This document shows positions 33,886-44,942 of a stretch of 64,000 nt of DNA, in pieces. Below the pieces are notes generated by a model, which did not search any database, was not told the origin of the DNA, and saw only the letters and a list, made by a program, of their open reading frames with translations. A program made the translations under genes and the position numbers. The stretch spans positions 130,681,873-130,745,872 of the forward strand of contig CM060709.1 of assembly GCA_030686995.1 (NCBI GenBank), read 5' to 3'. The number at the start of each line of letters is the position of its first letter. The stretch's first letter is position 1. The stretch is from Artemisia argyi. Taxonomy: Eukaryota > Streptophyta > Magnoliopsida > Asterales > Asteraceae.

Positions 33886-36257
33886 TGTAACAATTCGCAT
33901 TTTCAGGTTAACTTCTATCCCCAAAAATTTCACTATTCATTTTTACTATTCACTTTCACTATTCACTCCTAAAATTTTTATTTCATATTCTCGTAAGTTA
34001 AACTATTTTAATGATAATCCGAGAGTTTGACACTTGTCGAATCATTTCTGCAAAAATCACGAAACCGTGTCCGAGATTTACTTTTAGGTTTAAACGTCAT
34101 TCCAGCATCCCGATATGTCCATAAAACACTATAAACAATAGAAATATGATTTTCTCTCATTTTACGACAATTCCAAAAGTTTTGGAATTTACGTTTTCCA
34201 GTTCAGCGTTTTACGCGAATTACGCGTTTTAGACCCGCGTTTCCAGTTTTAGCAGCGTTTAAGCAACCCGGTAGAACTTGTCACTCATTAAATATGCTAA
34301 TATAGGTTATATTAATAAGTTTTATCATATTTATAAGTTTCATATTTTTAGGATACCCGATTTTAAGTTTCATGACTTAACGACTTATCGTTAGCGATTA
34401 CCGGGACAAAACTCACTCAATAAAAGCAAGATATTATCAAAACACATAACTAGTCATCCAAGATAGGCATTGAACAAAATTTTAAGCCACATGGGGCATT
34501 TTCTTGGTCACTAAGTTAAGGATAGGAAGCTTACATAGGAAGCTAAACATTTTGCAAGTAAACTTGGCCACTAAGTCTTGGAAAATATCCTAAGTCTCTA
34601 ACCTCCTCAAGGAAACTTCCTAGGCACCTTCCTAACCTCCTCTTCATGCTATAAATACAAGCCTAGTCCTTTCCTTTCTCTTCATTCCAAATGCCCAACA
34701 ACAAATCCATAAACCATGATCCTTTGATTTCTAAGTTATAAGTTAAATACCAAAGTTGAAGGCATAGTTAGTCTCTACATGAATCAAGAGTTTGTTTGGT
34801 GATTCCATGGTTGAATTAGGAGCTACACAAGGTGGTTAGGGGCTGAACACATAAGGTTCTTACAAGGTTATACCAAGCCTAGCAAGGGTAAGCAAGGGTA
34901 GTGTTGAAGGATTGGAAGCTAGGGTTTTCGATTGAAGGATTTAGATCTTGTCTTTGTTCATGAGTTCCCTTTTCATTAAGGCCAAAAGTTGTAAGCAAAC
35001 CCTAATATACTTTCTTGTTAAATATCATTTTCATGCTATTTATATGTCATTCATACTATATATTGTCTTGTTATTATGTTCATGACGTATAAAAATTGGT
35101 AAAACAAGTTATGGTATATATATGTTAACTTATGTTAAGATAATAAGAAAACTAGTGACTTTTATGGAGAACCACGACCAAAATAATATAACTATGATAT
35201 TGGACACTTACCTAATGTTAAAGAGGACTTAACATGGAAAACATATCAATTTGAATCACCAAAAACGAGTACACGAGTCAAAAGTTATGGCCATAAGAAT
35301 TTAGCAAAACCAAAACGCCAAACTGCCTAGAAACAACCTGTTAGCATTCTGACTTTTTGAAAGTGTCACTTCTGGCCTGACTCATCAAAAAGTTAAAACA
35401 CTAAAGTTTTCCGGAACGACGTTTTCGTTTAGGAACAAAGAAGCTCGAGCCCTAAAAACGCTTTACGAGTGAGATTTTTCTTCAAATTCTTAACAGCCCA
35501 TTTTTAGACCAAATGACCATGTAATAGTTATGATTAATTGAAACCAAGAGGTCTAATGACCTAAATCCAAGACCACAACCATGGCTAAGGCCAAGGTTGA
35601 GTCTCAAGACCATGGAACAATGACCAAGGTCACGGCAAGGCCATGACTAAAGACCATATAAACTTACCTAGGCGAAAACATGAACTATAGAGTTAATGGC
35701 AACATAAACATTCAATTTGGATCTACTCCAACAAAATAACCACGAGACTCATTGTAATAACAATCTTCATCCAAAAGTAAACTTTTCTAAGTTTATTCAA
35801 ATAATAACAATTTCAAAGCATTGTATTCGGTTTAAAATAGCATGTATTCCCCCCAAGGGTTTGTAAAACAATTAAGTAATGGAAAGTGGGGCTATGAACT
35901 CACATTAAGTTATATAACAAGTAGTGAATGTGATGGTCGAATCGCGAAGGTTTCTACGAGCAACCTGTAGAATGTTGCGACTTAGGATTGGAGTAAAGAA
36001 TATGAAGAATTGCCTATATATGTCTTGCATTTAGTCCATGATGTAGTACTTAGTATAGTGTAAGTCATTGAAAAGAAATGGTTTATGAAACATGTATAGT
36101 TTATATATCGCTTACTACCGTTCGGGCCGACATAATTCAGAGGTCATGTAGTAAACGTTCGAGGAGCCAGGACACTTTAATTCGTAAATCAACAACTCAT
36201 CTTGACGGCTTACTTAATGAACCCCTCACATGAGGCTCCCTACTATTGTAGTGTTTG

Positions 36258-36353
<96 letters not shown>

Positions 36354-37468
36354 CAAACACTACAATAGTAGGGAGCCTCATGTGAGGGGTTCATTAAGTA
36401 AGCCGTCGAGATGAGTTGTTGATTTACGAATTAAAGTGTCCTGGCTCCTCGAACGTTTACTACATGACCTCTGAATTATGTCGGCCCGAACGGTAGTAAG
36501 CGATATATAAACTATACATGTTTCATAAACCATTTCTTTTCAATGACTTACACTATACTAAGTACTACATCATGGACTAAATGCAAGACATATATAGGCA
36601 ATTCTTCATATTCTTTACTCCAATCCTAAGTCGCAACATTCTACAGGTTGCTCGTAGAAACCTTCGCGATTCGACCATCACATTCACTACTTGTTATATA
36701 ACTTAATGTGAGTTCATAGCCCCACTTTCCATTACTTAATTGTTTTACAAACCCTTGGGGGGAATACATGCTATTTTAAACCGAATACAATGCTTTGAAA
36801 TTGTATGCTACCTGATTGTTTTATTATTACTAAGTACCATCCTTGCTAAATCCAATATCCCTTATTATGAACCATTTAATCACTAGTAATAGTGAGCGCG
36901 AATATTGTGAATAGGCCTATTGGGATTGACGAATCCCATTTGTTTTGACTAAGTTCAAACAAATGCACTATATTTGAGATTTAGGTATGCTAGCAAAGTA
37001 CCTACTGGGATAACTCGGCCGATTGATATTGGTACCCGTTAACGTTTTGGTGTCATGAGCTTAGTATAATAATAACTGTTTTGTTTTCCAACCATTGGTG
37101 TGAGTCTATAGCTCACACTACCAACATATTGTGTTCAACCATTAAACAAACTCTATGAATATCACTCAACCTTTGTGTTGGCCTCTTAAGCATGTATTTC
37201 AGGTCCATGATGATCAAGGATGGCACGGAAGGACACGGATATTCAAGAGGGCTATAACATTTATTATCATTCGAAAACTCATTTAATGTAATTTGTAAAC
37301 ATGGAACCATCTGGGACCTCATTTTGTAATCTCTGATATTTATATAATTTGAATGATAAATCTTTTAAAACGACTCAATTAGAGTTCGTTTTCTATTATT
37401 GTGACTATTGTGTCGTCGAGTAACACCCAGTTTGAATTCTGCTGCATCATTGAATTGGGGGTGTTACA
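33886..37468 (+). repeat. 5' LTR of element C, with an inverted duplication
   Basis: This 3583-bp LTR is nearly identical to the right LTR except for the palindrome at 35807-36804. A TATA-like GCTATAAATAC lies at about 34650. The ORF at 37113-37322 recurs at 18393 and 49187 because it is LTR sequence on the opposite strand. Confidence 0.93.
35807..36804. repeat. Near-perfect 453-bp inverted repeat around an (AT)n core
   Basis: The left arm 35807-36259 is the reverse complement of the right arm 36352-36804, with one mismatch noticed by eye. The core 36260-36351 is (AT)n. The right arm is the normal LTR sequence. The left arm replaces the bases found in the right LTR (GGACATGTAACTTTTCAGATC, about 48295-48318) and in the solo LTR, so it is a local inverted duplication. 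Confidence 0.92.
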
Positions 37469-37471
37469 GAT

Positions 37472-37485
37472 TGGTACCAGAGCCA
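37472..37485 (+). other. Primer binding site of element C (initiator tRNA-Met type)
   Basis: TGGTACCAGAGCCA lies three bases after the LTR end. It is one mismatch from the canonical TGGTATCAGAGCCA. Confidence 0.88.
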
Positions 37486-38361
37486 TGGTTATAGAGAAAC
37501 GGGTCTAATTGAGACCTAAACTATAACCACACTTACAAGCAAAAGCATTTTTATAGCCTTCCGCTCTCCGTGTCTTCCATCCTCTAGACAATTATGGACT
37601 TATTAAGTGTTTTATACTACACAAACATGTTAGCATATTGATATATACCTCTTTTTATATTTTGAGCATTTCCCCGTAAACATTTTTTTGCTACACAAAC
37701 ATAATTGCATATTGATATATGTACCCTTAGCATAATTGAGCATTTCTCCGTAAGCCTTTTTATTCTACATGAACATATTAGTATATTGATATATACACTC
37801 GATTTATTTTCAATCATTTTATCTAAACAATGGACTAAACATATCTGCGTATACCTATTCTAGGGAATTTCGACACAACCACATTCTCCCAATTATGTTC
37901 CTACTCCAACATTTTATGTCCAAGATATTGTAACAAATTACAATGGTCTTCCCTATTTCCCGGACATTGTATGATACAATGGTCTTAATCATTTCTCAAA
38001 TGTTTTAAGTCACACAATGGTCTAATCTACTTCCCTAACATTGTGAATTGCACAATGGTCTAATCTACTTCCGAGACATTGTGATTTGCGCAATGGTCTC
38101 TGGAATTATTCCATCACCTCACCAATATCATTTCATATGATATCAAAAACCCATCACAATCTATCAATTTCCAAATAGAAATATGATATTTCTAAAGGAT
38201 AAACTAATCCATCATCTACGAAAGCTGAAGTTTCTCTACATTCATCAAAGTTTTCTTCTGAAACCTTCATCGTTAAAAGTTCGTGATCCTGGCCAAGTAT
38301 GGACTGTTTACAACTACTCAAAACTTCCTTTCCACACATATCTACCCGTACTATCTTCTAT
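37486..38361 (+). repeat. Element C interior, left part: two tandem repeat fields, no genes
   Basis: 37610-37815 holds three degenerate copies of about 75 bp (CTACACAAACAT..TTAGCATATTGATATATAC..GAGCATTTCCCCGTAA). 37920-38105 holds about five copies of a 40-bp unit, ACAATGGTCTAATCTACTTCC..GACATTGTGATTTG, in which ACAATG/CATTGT can pair. The ORFs at 37617-37817 and 38154-38422 fall in these repeats or at the border of B. No gag homology. Confidence 0.75.
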
Positions 38362-39755
38362 TGATGCGTGGGAATCGCAACAGGCTTTACCTCTCAAGGG
38401 ATCTCGATCGCAGTGTACCTGATCGTTGTAGTATAGTATAGTGAGAAGTACCGGGGGATTGATCGTTCAGTTTAGGAATAGTGTCGCTAGGATTAGAAAG
38501 CCTAAATACTAGTTCTAAAGGTGATGGATGATTATTTTTGTATTTTTATATTTTTATGAAAGCAATTAAAATCTCGGGTTTGAAGGATTTGGGCGGAATT
38601 AGTTGCTAATCAACTAACCCAATACTAAGATGCAATCAAAATTAAATACTAAAAATGAAATTAAGCTAATTAAACTAAGGTTGTGAGCAGTAATTGGAGA
38701 AAATGTGTTTACTTAGATTTCACTACTCCCTAGACATCTTTTACACGTTAATTACTTGTTATAATTGCATGGATGAGGGATCGTATTCCTTAATACCATT
38801 CATGGGGTGGCACACATAACTCCCCAATTCTATGAGCTCTTATCTCCTCCTACACCATGCCCAGCACAACTATAGGGATTGTAAACAGTGGCTCATGCAT
38901 TAAATACAACCAATAAAGACCTAGTGCGCCTCGGTTCATGTTTCTTAAGACGTTCAAGCATGTTACCAAGTGGAGATCTGCCAGTTTTCTTAAGCCTAAC
39001 ATATAAATCATTCATCCAAGACAAGAATAAACAAGTAATCAACACATAATTAACATCTAGGTTTCATTAGATCTAAGCAAACACAAGATAGATCTAACCT
39101 AGCATGATAGAATTAAGATAAGAACATGATATAGACAACCAACACATAGACATATTGATTGAATTAGAAGAACACTTATCTTGATTAAACATGCAAGGTA
39201 TCAAGGGGTTGGAACCCTTGAAAAACCTGTAAAGTTACACCAAAATCGTACTTAGGGTTTCTCCAAAACTTCTCTCTTAATGTGTGAAAATTAGAAAACT
39301 ATATATAGAAAAATAGGTTTGACGGCGTCAAGAATAAACTTGTGATGCCGTCACCTCGCCGCCAAAACTCTTCTCAGACTGCCTAGATCTACTTCTGACG
39401 CCGTCAAGACTTATACACTTCCAGGCCGTCATGACTCTTTTACTCTTGACGCCCTTCCTACGTGACACCGTCAAATCTGCTCTGGGTCGTCATGGAAATT
39501 CATGAAATTTGCTCTTGACGCCGTCAAGGTTTTGCTCTTGACGCCGTCACCTACTGTTCCCAGCATGGAAAATTAAGACTTTGGCGTTTTCTTCACTTTT
39601 ATGCTCCAAAAACGTCCGAATTGCTTCCTTTTCTAGATTTCACTCCTAAAGTACCTAAAATCACAAAAGGAACGATTTAGGGCAATATTTGATCAAATAA
39701 ATTCGGATTCGGGCTTAAATGACCCCCTAAAAACGGATCATTTTTCGCCTCATCA
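38362..39755 (-). repeat. 3' LTR of element B
   Basis: It lacks about 20 bp present in the other LTR (GAAGCTTACAACCCCCACCA near 43571-43590). It carries an array of TGACG/CGTCA palindromes at about 39320-39550 and the tRNA-Asp-like word CGTTGTAGTATAGT at 38424-38437. Confidence 0.9.
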
Positions 39756-42033
39756 TATACCCTTACAGTTTAGATACTCACATCTCTCGGGTGTAATAAA
39801 GTGTAAATTACAATATGGAAACAGAAGATATCTCTCACTACCTGTCATAGCAAAATAGATTACCATAGGCTTGGGAAAGGATCAAACCTCCACCACAAGG
39901 CATAAGCACCTAGGATAAACTGTCAAAGAGGTCTTTTAAAGGGTTGTAACGTTAGGTGTAGGGATATGAAATACACGGTTTTGTTGGATAAAGGAAGTTT
40001 TGCTGGTGGCGAGTTAACAATCTTGGTCAATTACATGTACAATGTGGCGTTGCTAAGCCAAGACTAGACTCGACTTAAGCTAATAAATGAAAAATAACAA
40101 AAACATAAAATGAACATAGAATAAAAAGGGATGGTAGTCCGTATGTTTTTTTTTTTCTTTTTTTTTCTCTATTTTTTTTTTCTTTTTTTTTTTTGCATAC
40201 ACTCTTACCCTACCATCCAAAATAATACATCATAGGGAATGAACATTTCCCTTACACTTGAATCTTTACATACTTTACATTTAAACTAATCTAATGACTC
40301 GAATTAAGAAAATCAAAACACTTGGAGCACTTTTAAGATTAACGTACATATGGGGGTAATAAATGATGTTCTTCCCCATTACTCCATAAAATAAGTACTT
40401 ACCCATGAGTCCCAATCATCCCAAAACAATATGTACAAGGGTATGACACGACTTAGCAACCATGTAATCAATTAGAAAGTTAACTTAGGGTTTAACAAAT
40501 AACAATAATGCACTAAAAATGAGCGCATACACGGAAGGCTAAGGCGATTTGGTTGTACATTTAAGTGGGGTGTAACAAATTCTTCCTTTAAGTAAAATGC
40601 TTAAAGTTAGAAACGAAAAGATAGGCTCGGAGGGGTGTACTAGGGGTTTCGTGTACTAAAAATGAGTACAACGCTAAGGGTGTGGGAAAAATTAGTTGAC
40701 TTAACTAGCCAAGTAATATGACTTAAATGGTCAAGTAATTATAATACGGGTTTAACACAAGGGTAATCCTAATGCCTCTTATCATGTAGTAAATCCTACT
40801 ACACGAATGTAGTCTCACTAGCGGTCTCGGGATGCATCACTAACGCAAGTTCTAGAATCTAAATGCTACCGGTACACTCATAAGCACTAATAGTAAATGC
40901 TTTTCCTATCCAATCTAAAGGTGAACCTCACATATTTGGGTGGAAAATTTTTCTGAATATACGGTTATGTGCTAGTCATACAATCTCCTATCCATGAGAC
41001 GCTTGCTATGGCTAAAGTTTCACTCCTAAATGTTGTAAAAAAATTTAAATTTGGCGCTAAAATTGCACTAACAAGTATTTCTCATAGTTTTATTACACAT
41101 CTACCATCGAACAAAACAAACTCAAGCGAAAGTGCATATGTAAGGTATCATCTTTTTACCCTCCCCTTACACTTAAGATGAACATTGTCCCCAATGTTCA
41201 AGTAAAGAATGTAAAAGTGAAAAAGTAAAGAGAATGAAATCAAATACTCCCCTGATTCGCTCGGTATGGATAATAGGGTGGCTAGGTTAAATCTTCCTCC
41301 AAGAAAATGAACAATCAAAGCTTCCCTTCCAGAATATAAATCATCTTCTTGTCATACATAACCTGTAAAACCTGACAAAATAGACAAGACAACCTCGCGT
41401 AAAATCGGCGGCATTCTATATAAGTTACTAAATCCTAGAAAACAAGATAAGATATAATGCTTGTGGAATGAAGTTTGCAGATCTCCTGGAGATTATAAAA
41501 CTTAATAATTCACAAAAACCATAAGACTCCGTTAGAAAAACAAAACCGGTAAAATTTCCAGATTTTAACTCCTGACGCCGTCAAGAGTAAACCCCTGACG
41601 CCGTCAGAATTGACCTGCAGAAATCCTTATGTTAAGTTTTCGGAAAATTTCTGGAAAAACTTGGTCCTACTTCCTGGAAAATCCTGCAAAACTTCATTAT
41701 GACTCAATACAAGCATTTGACTCTAACAAATACGAATACACATGTTCATTTAATAGTGTGGAGAATCATGATCGGTTTGTTTCTTAAAAACATATTTGGG
41801 GTTTCCCCTTACACTTATCTTTTGCAAAAATACTTTTAGGTGGAGTTAAGACTAGGCCAAAACAACAAAGTAACGTATTTCCACTATTTAGTTTAGAAAC
41901 ATGATCTACCAACAATAAAAATTAAGCATGCATACGGAAGCAAATAACAAACAAACAAATAAAATCACACAAAACATGAGTTGCCTCCCAAGAAGCGCTT
42001 GTTTTTGTTCGAGTCACGAGCCTGACTCTACCC
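39756..42033 (-). other. Element B 3' non-coding region
   Basis: Homologous to 14717-15269 plus 18754-20705 of element A, but without the solo LTR. It contains a T-rich tract (about 40146-40196), the GGGA stem-loop (about 41180-41201), paired TGACGCCGTCA sites near 41573-41608, and CCCCTTACACTT modules near 41168 and 41806. The plus-strand 70-codon ORF 40969-41181 has an equivalent in A (19065-19277, minus). Confidence 0.75.
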
Positions 42034-43362
42034 TTATTTAACGGAAATAGGGGAGGTTCTCCCTACACTTAGGATTAAGTGTGGGTGAAAGTAGCGATAC
42101 ACACCCTTAGGGTGAAAATATTCCACGTGAGGTAAGATTGGTGGATGAATTATATGCTCAAATGGGTGTGCTGCTATCATCATAACCTTAACAAATTCAA
42201 TCGGGTTAATAGGTGGATTAAGATTTTCTCCTTGAAAGGGATCATTTTCTATCAACTTCAAGAGACTCCTAGTTGGGAATCCATCTTGACCTAATAAACC
42301 CGGTTTAAACCCATAATGTTTCTTGTGATCAATCATAAATGGGTGATGTAAGCATGTAAGGTCATTTTCCACTCCTATATTGGCTTCCTCTCTACAAGGC
42401 TTAGAGTCCACTAACTTTATCCTAAGACTACCCGGACTATATGGTTTGATGGGTGGATCGGAACCTATCTCAATTCCTAAATTCACATCCAAGGATGGAA
42501 GATTAGGTAACGGTTTTGGTTGAGGCTCCGGTTCATCAAAACTAGGAACTTCCCTAAAACTAAGAGTAAGGTTATCATTATAAGTATTCAAACCTATATC
42601 CTCTAGTTGTGTTTGGTTCAAAGGTTCTACCTCTATTGGGGTTCCTATAGTTTCTTCTACGTCTTCCGGGTAAGTTACGGGTGGTATGTGTGCCTCAAAT
42701 GATGGCAGGACTTGTGGGGTACTTAGTGAGCTTATGTTATTTACTTCATCATTCCCTATGTCACGATCACCTATATCCTCAACATGTGTTTTATTATAAT
42801 CTAACCCTAACATTTTCCCAAGTATCTCACGTGCTTCTCTAGGCATCTCAACTTCTATATCTGAATCATAAGGATCACCCTCAATATTCTGACTGCTATA
42901 TACAAATTGCCCAAGAGATTCATCATCTGTTTCTTGAGATTCATCATCATCGATCATAAAACCTAGGTCTTTTTGATCAATGTGATCATGTTCGGCTACA
43001 TCCTCCATCACATCAAGGTCACCTATGTGTTCATCCTGTATTATGGTAGGGCCTAACCATGACATGCAGCTAGGTGGCTCATACGAAACTATCCTAGGTG
43101 AAGGCTCATATGGTGCATAGGTTTCACTAAGTGAGGCATTTTGAGGGGTTGATGGAGCTCCTAAGGTGAATTCTTTAAAAGTCTTAAGCCCTTGGCCTCT
43201 TTTCTTAAGGTACTCAATAAAATCAATATAAGATCCTGTCCTCCTCATTTCATTCATCCATCTTGGTATATCCAAACTAGTGTAATTATGTTTTTTCTGG
43301 TAAAACTCTAGTGTTGGACTTGGTGGATTCGCATTCTCCATAATGGTGAACGGAATAGTCAA
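42034..43362 (-). CDS. Unrecognised acidic protein carried by element B (442 aa)
   Basis: This is an intact frame in the position where element A has gag. A likely start is the first Met, or the second (IMENANPPSP) seven codons in. The N-terminus (about 15-75) is mixed and basic (YQKKHNYTSLDIPRWMNEM). The middle (about 110-260) is rich in Asp/Glu, with few Lys/Arg. The C-terminus (about 340-442) has Pro, His and aromatic residues (HYGFKPGLLGQDGFPT, GVYRYFHPHLILSVG). I see no capsid, zinc knuckle, protease or polymerase motif, no signal peptide and no membrane span. I recall similar hypothetical proteins in Asteraceae genomes, unverified. Function unknown. Confidence 0.65.
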   Translation of the reverse strand: MTIPFTIMENANPPSPTLEFYQKKHNYTSLDIPRWMNEMRRTGSYIDFIEYLKKRGQGLKTFKEFTLGAPSTPQNASLSETYAPYEPSPRIVSYEPPSCMSWLGPTIIQDEHIGDLDVMEDVAEHDHIDQKDLGFMIDDDESQETDDESLGQFVYSSQNIEGDPYDSDIEVEMPREAREILGKMLGLDYNKTHVEDIGDRDIGNDEVNNISSLSTPQVLPSFEAHIPPVTYPEDVEETIGTPIEVEPLNQTQLEDIGLNTYNDNLTLSFREVPSFDEPEPQPKPLPNLPSLDVNLGIEIGSDPPIKPYSPGSLRIKLVDSKPCREEANIGVENDLTCLHHPFMIDHKKHYGFKPGLLGQDGFPTRSLLKLIENDPFQGENLNPPINPIEFVKVMMIAAHPFEHIIHPPILPHVEYFHPKGVYRYFHPHLILSVGRTSPISVK

Positions 43363-43500
43363 TGAACTTAATTTACTAACAAAGGCACAAAGAAAAAGAT
43401 AGACTAAAGAGAACCTAAAAATAAAAATAAAATCTTACTAGAAAGGAATCTACCAAGTAGACCTAATAAAAAGAAATTCTAACCTAGACAATAACTATTT

Positions 43501-43518
43501 CCCCGGGCTGCGGTGCCA
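43501..43518 (-). other. Primer binding site of element B (tRNA-Asp type)
   Basis: The minus strand reads TGGCACCGCAGCCCGGGG, the same as element A except for one base (A for G at position 5). Confidence 0.7.
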
Positions 43519-43524
43519 AAAACT

Positions 43525-44937
43525 TGATGCGTGGGAATCGCAACAGGCTTTACCTCTCGAGGGATCTCGAGAAGCTTACAACCCCCACCAGGCAGTGTAC
43601 CTGATCGTTGTAGTATAGTATAGTGAGAAGTACCGGGGGATTGATCGTTCAGTTTAGGAATAGTGTCGCTAGGATTAGAAAGCCTAAATACTAGTTCTAA
43701 AGGTGAGGGATGGTTATTTTTGTATTTTTATATTTTTATGAAAGCAATTAAAATCTCGGGTTTGAAGGATTTGGGCGGAATTAGTTGCTAATCAACTAAC
43801 CCAATACTAAGATGCAATCAAAATTAAATACTAAAAATGAAATTAAGCTAATTAAACTAAGGTTGTGAGCAGTAATTGGAGAAAATGTGTTTACTTAGAT
43901 TTCACTACTCCCTAGACATCTTTTACACGTTAATTACTTGTTATAATTGCATGGATGACGGATCGTATTCCTTAATACCATTCATGGGGTGGCACACATA
44001 ACTCCCCAATTCTATGAGCTCTTATCTCCTCCTACACCATGCCCAGCACAACTATAGGGATTGTAAACAGTGGCTCATGCATTAAATACAACCAATAAAG
44101 ACCTAGTGCGCCTCGGTTCATGTTTCTTAAGATGTTCAAGCATGTTACCAAGTGGAGATCTGCCAGTTTTCTTAAGCCTAACATATAAATCATTCATCCA
44201 AGACAAGAATAAACAAGTAATCAACACATAATTAACATCTAGGTTTCATTAGATCTAAGCAAACACAAGATAGATCTAACCTAGCATGATAGAATTAAGA
44301 TAAGAACATGATATAGACAACCAACACATAGACATATTGATTGAATTAGAAGAACACTTATCTTGATTAAACATGCAAGGTATCAAGGGGTTGGAACCCT
44401 TGAAAAACCTGTAAAGTTACACCAAAATCGTACTTAGGGTTTCTCCAAAACTTCTCTCTTAATGTGTGAAAATTAGAAAACTATATATAGAAAAATAGGT
44501 TTGACGGCGTCAAGAATAAACTTGTGACGCCGTCACCTCGCTGCCAAAACTCTTCTCGGACTGCCTAGATCTACTTCTGACGCCGTCAAGACTTATACAC
44601 TTCCAGGCCGTCATGACTCTTTTACTCTTGACGCCCTTCCTACGTGACGCCGTCAAATCTGTTCTGGGTCGTCATGGAAATTCATGAAATTTGCTCTTGA
44701 CGCCGTCAAGGTTTTGCTCTTGACGCCGTCACCTACTGTTCCCAGCATGGAAAATTAAGACTTTGGCGTTTTCTTCACTTTTATGCTTAAAAAACGTCCG
44801 AATTGCTTCCTTTTCCAGATTTCACTCCCAAAGTACCTAAAATCACAAAAGGAACGATTTAGGGCAATATTTGATCAAATAAATTCAGATTCGGGCTTAA
44901 ATGACCCCCTAAAAACGGATCATTTTTCGCCTCATCA
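43525..44937 (-). repeat. 5' LTR of element B
   Basis: This 1413-bp LTR has the TGACG/CGTCA array at about 44501-44735 upstream (minus) of the TATA-like CTATATATAG at about 44480-44489, and the tRNA-Asp-like word at 43606-43619. Its transcription direction is leftward into the 442-aa ORF. Confidence 0.92.
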
Positions 44938-44942
44938 TCTAT

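Larger units (their letters stand above)
38362..44937 (-). mobile_element. Element B: second member of the element A family, nested in element C
   Basis: On plus, it starts TGATGCGTGGGAATCG (38362) and ends TTTTCGCCTCATCA (44937), with target duplication TCTAT at 38357-38361 and 44938-44942. The LTRs (38362-39755 and 43525-44937), leader and 3' non-coding region are homologous to element A in reverse. The ORF (42034-43362) is unrelated to that of A. About 190 bp is deleted next to the 3' LTR (after AGTATCTAAA), and there is a small deletion in the 3' LTR near 38396. Total 6.6 kb, no pol. Confidence 0.92.
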
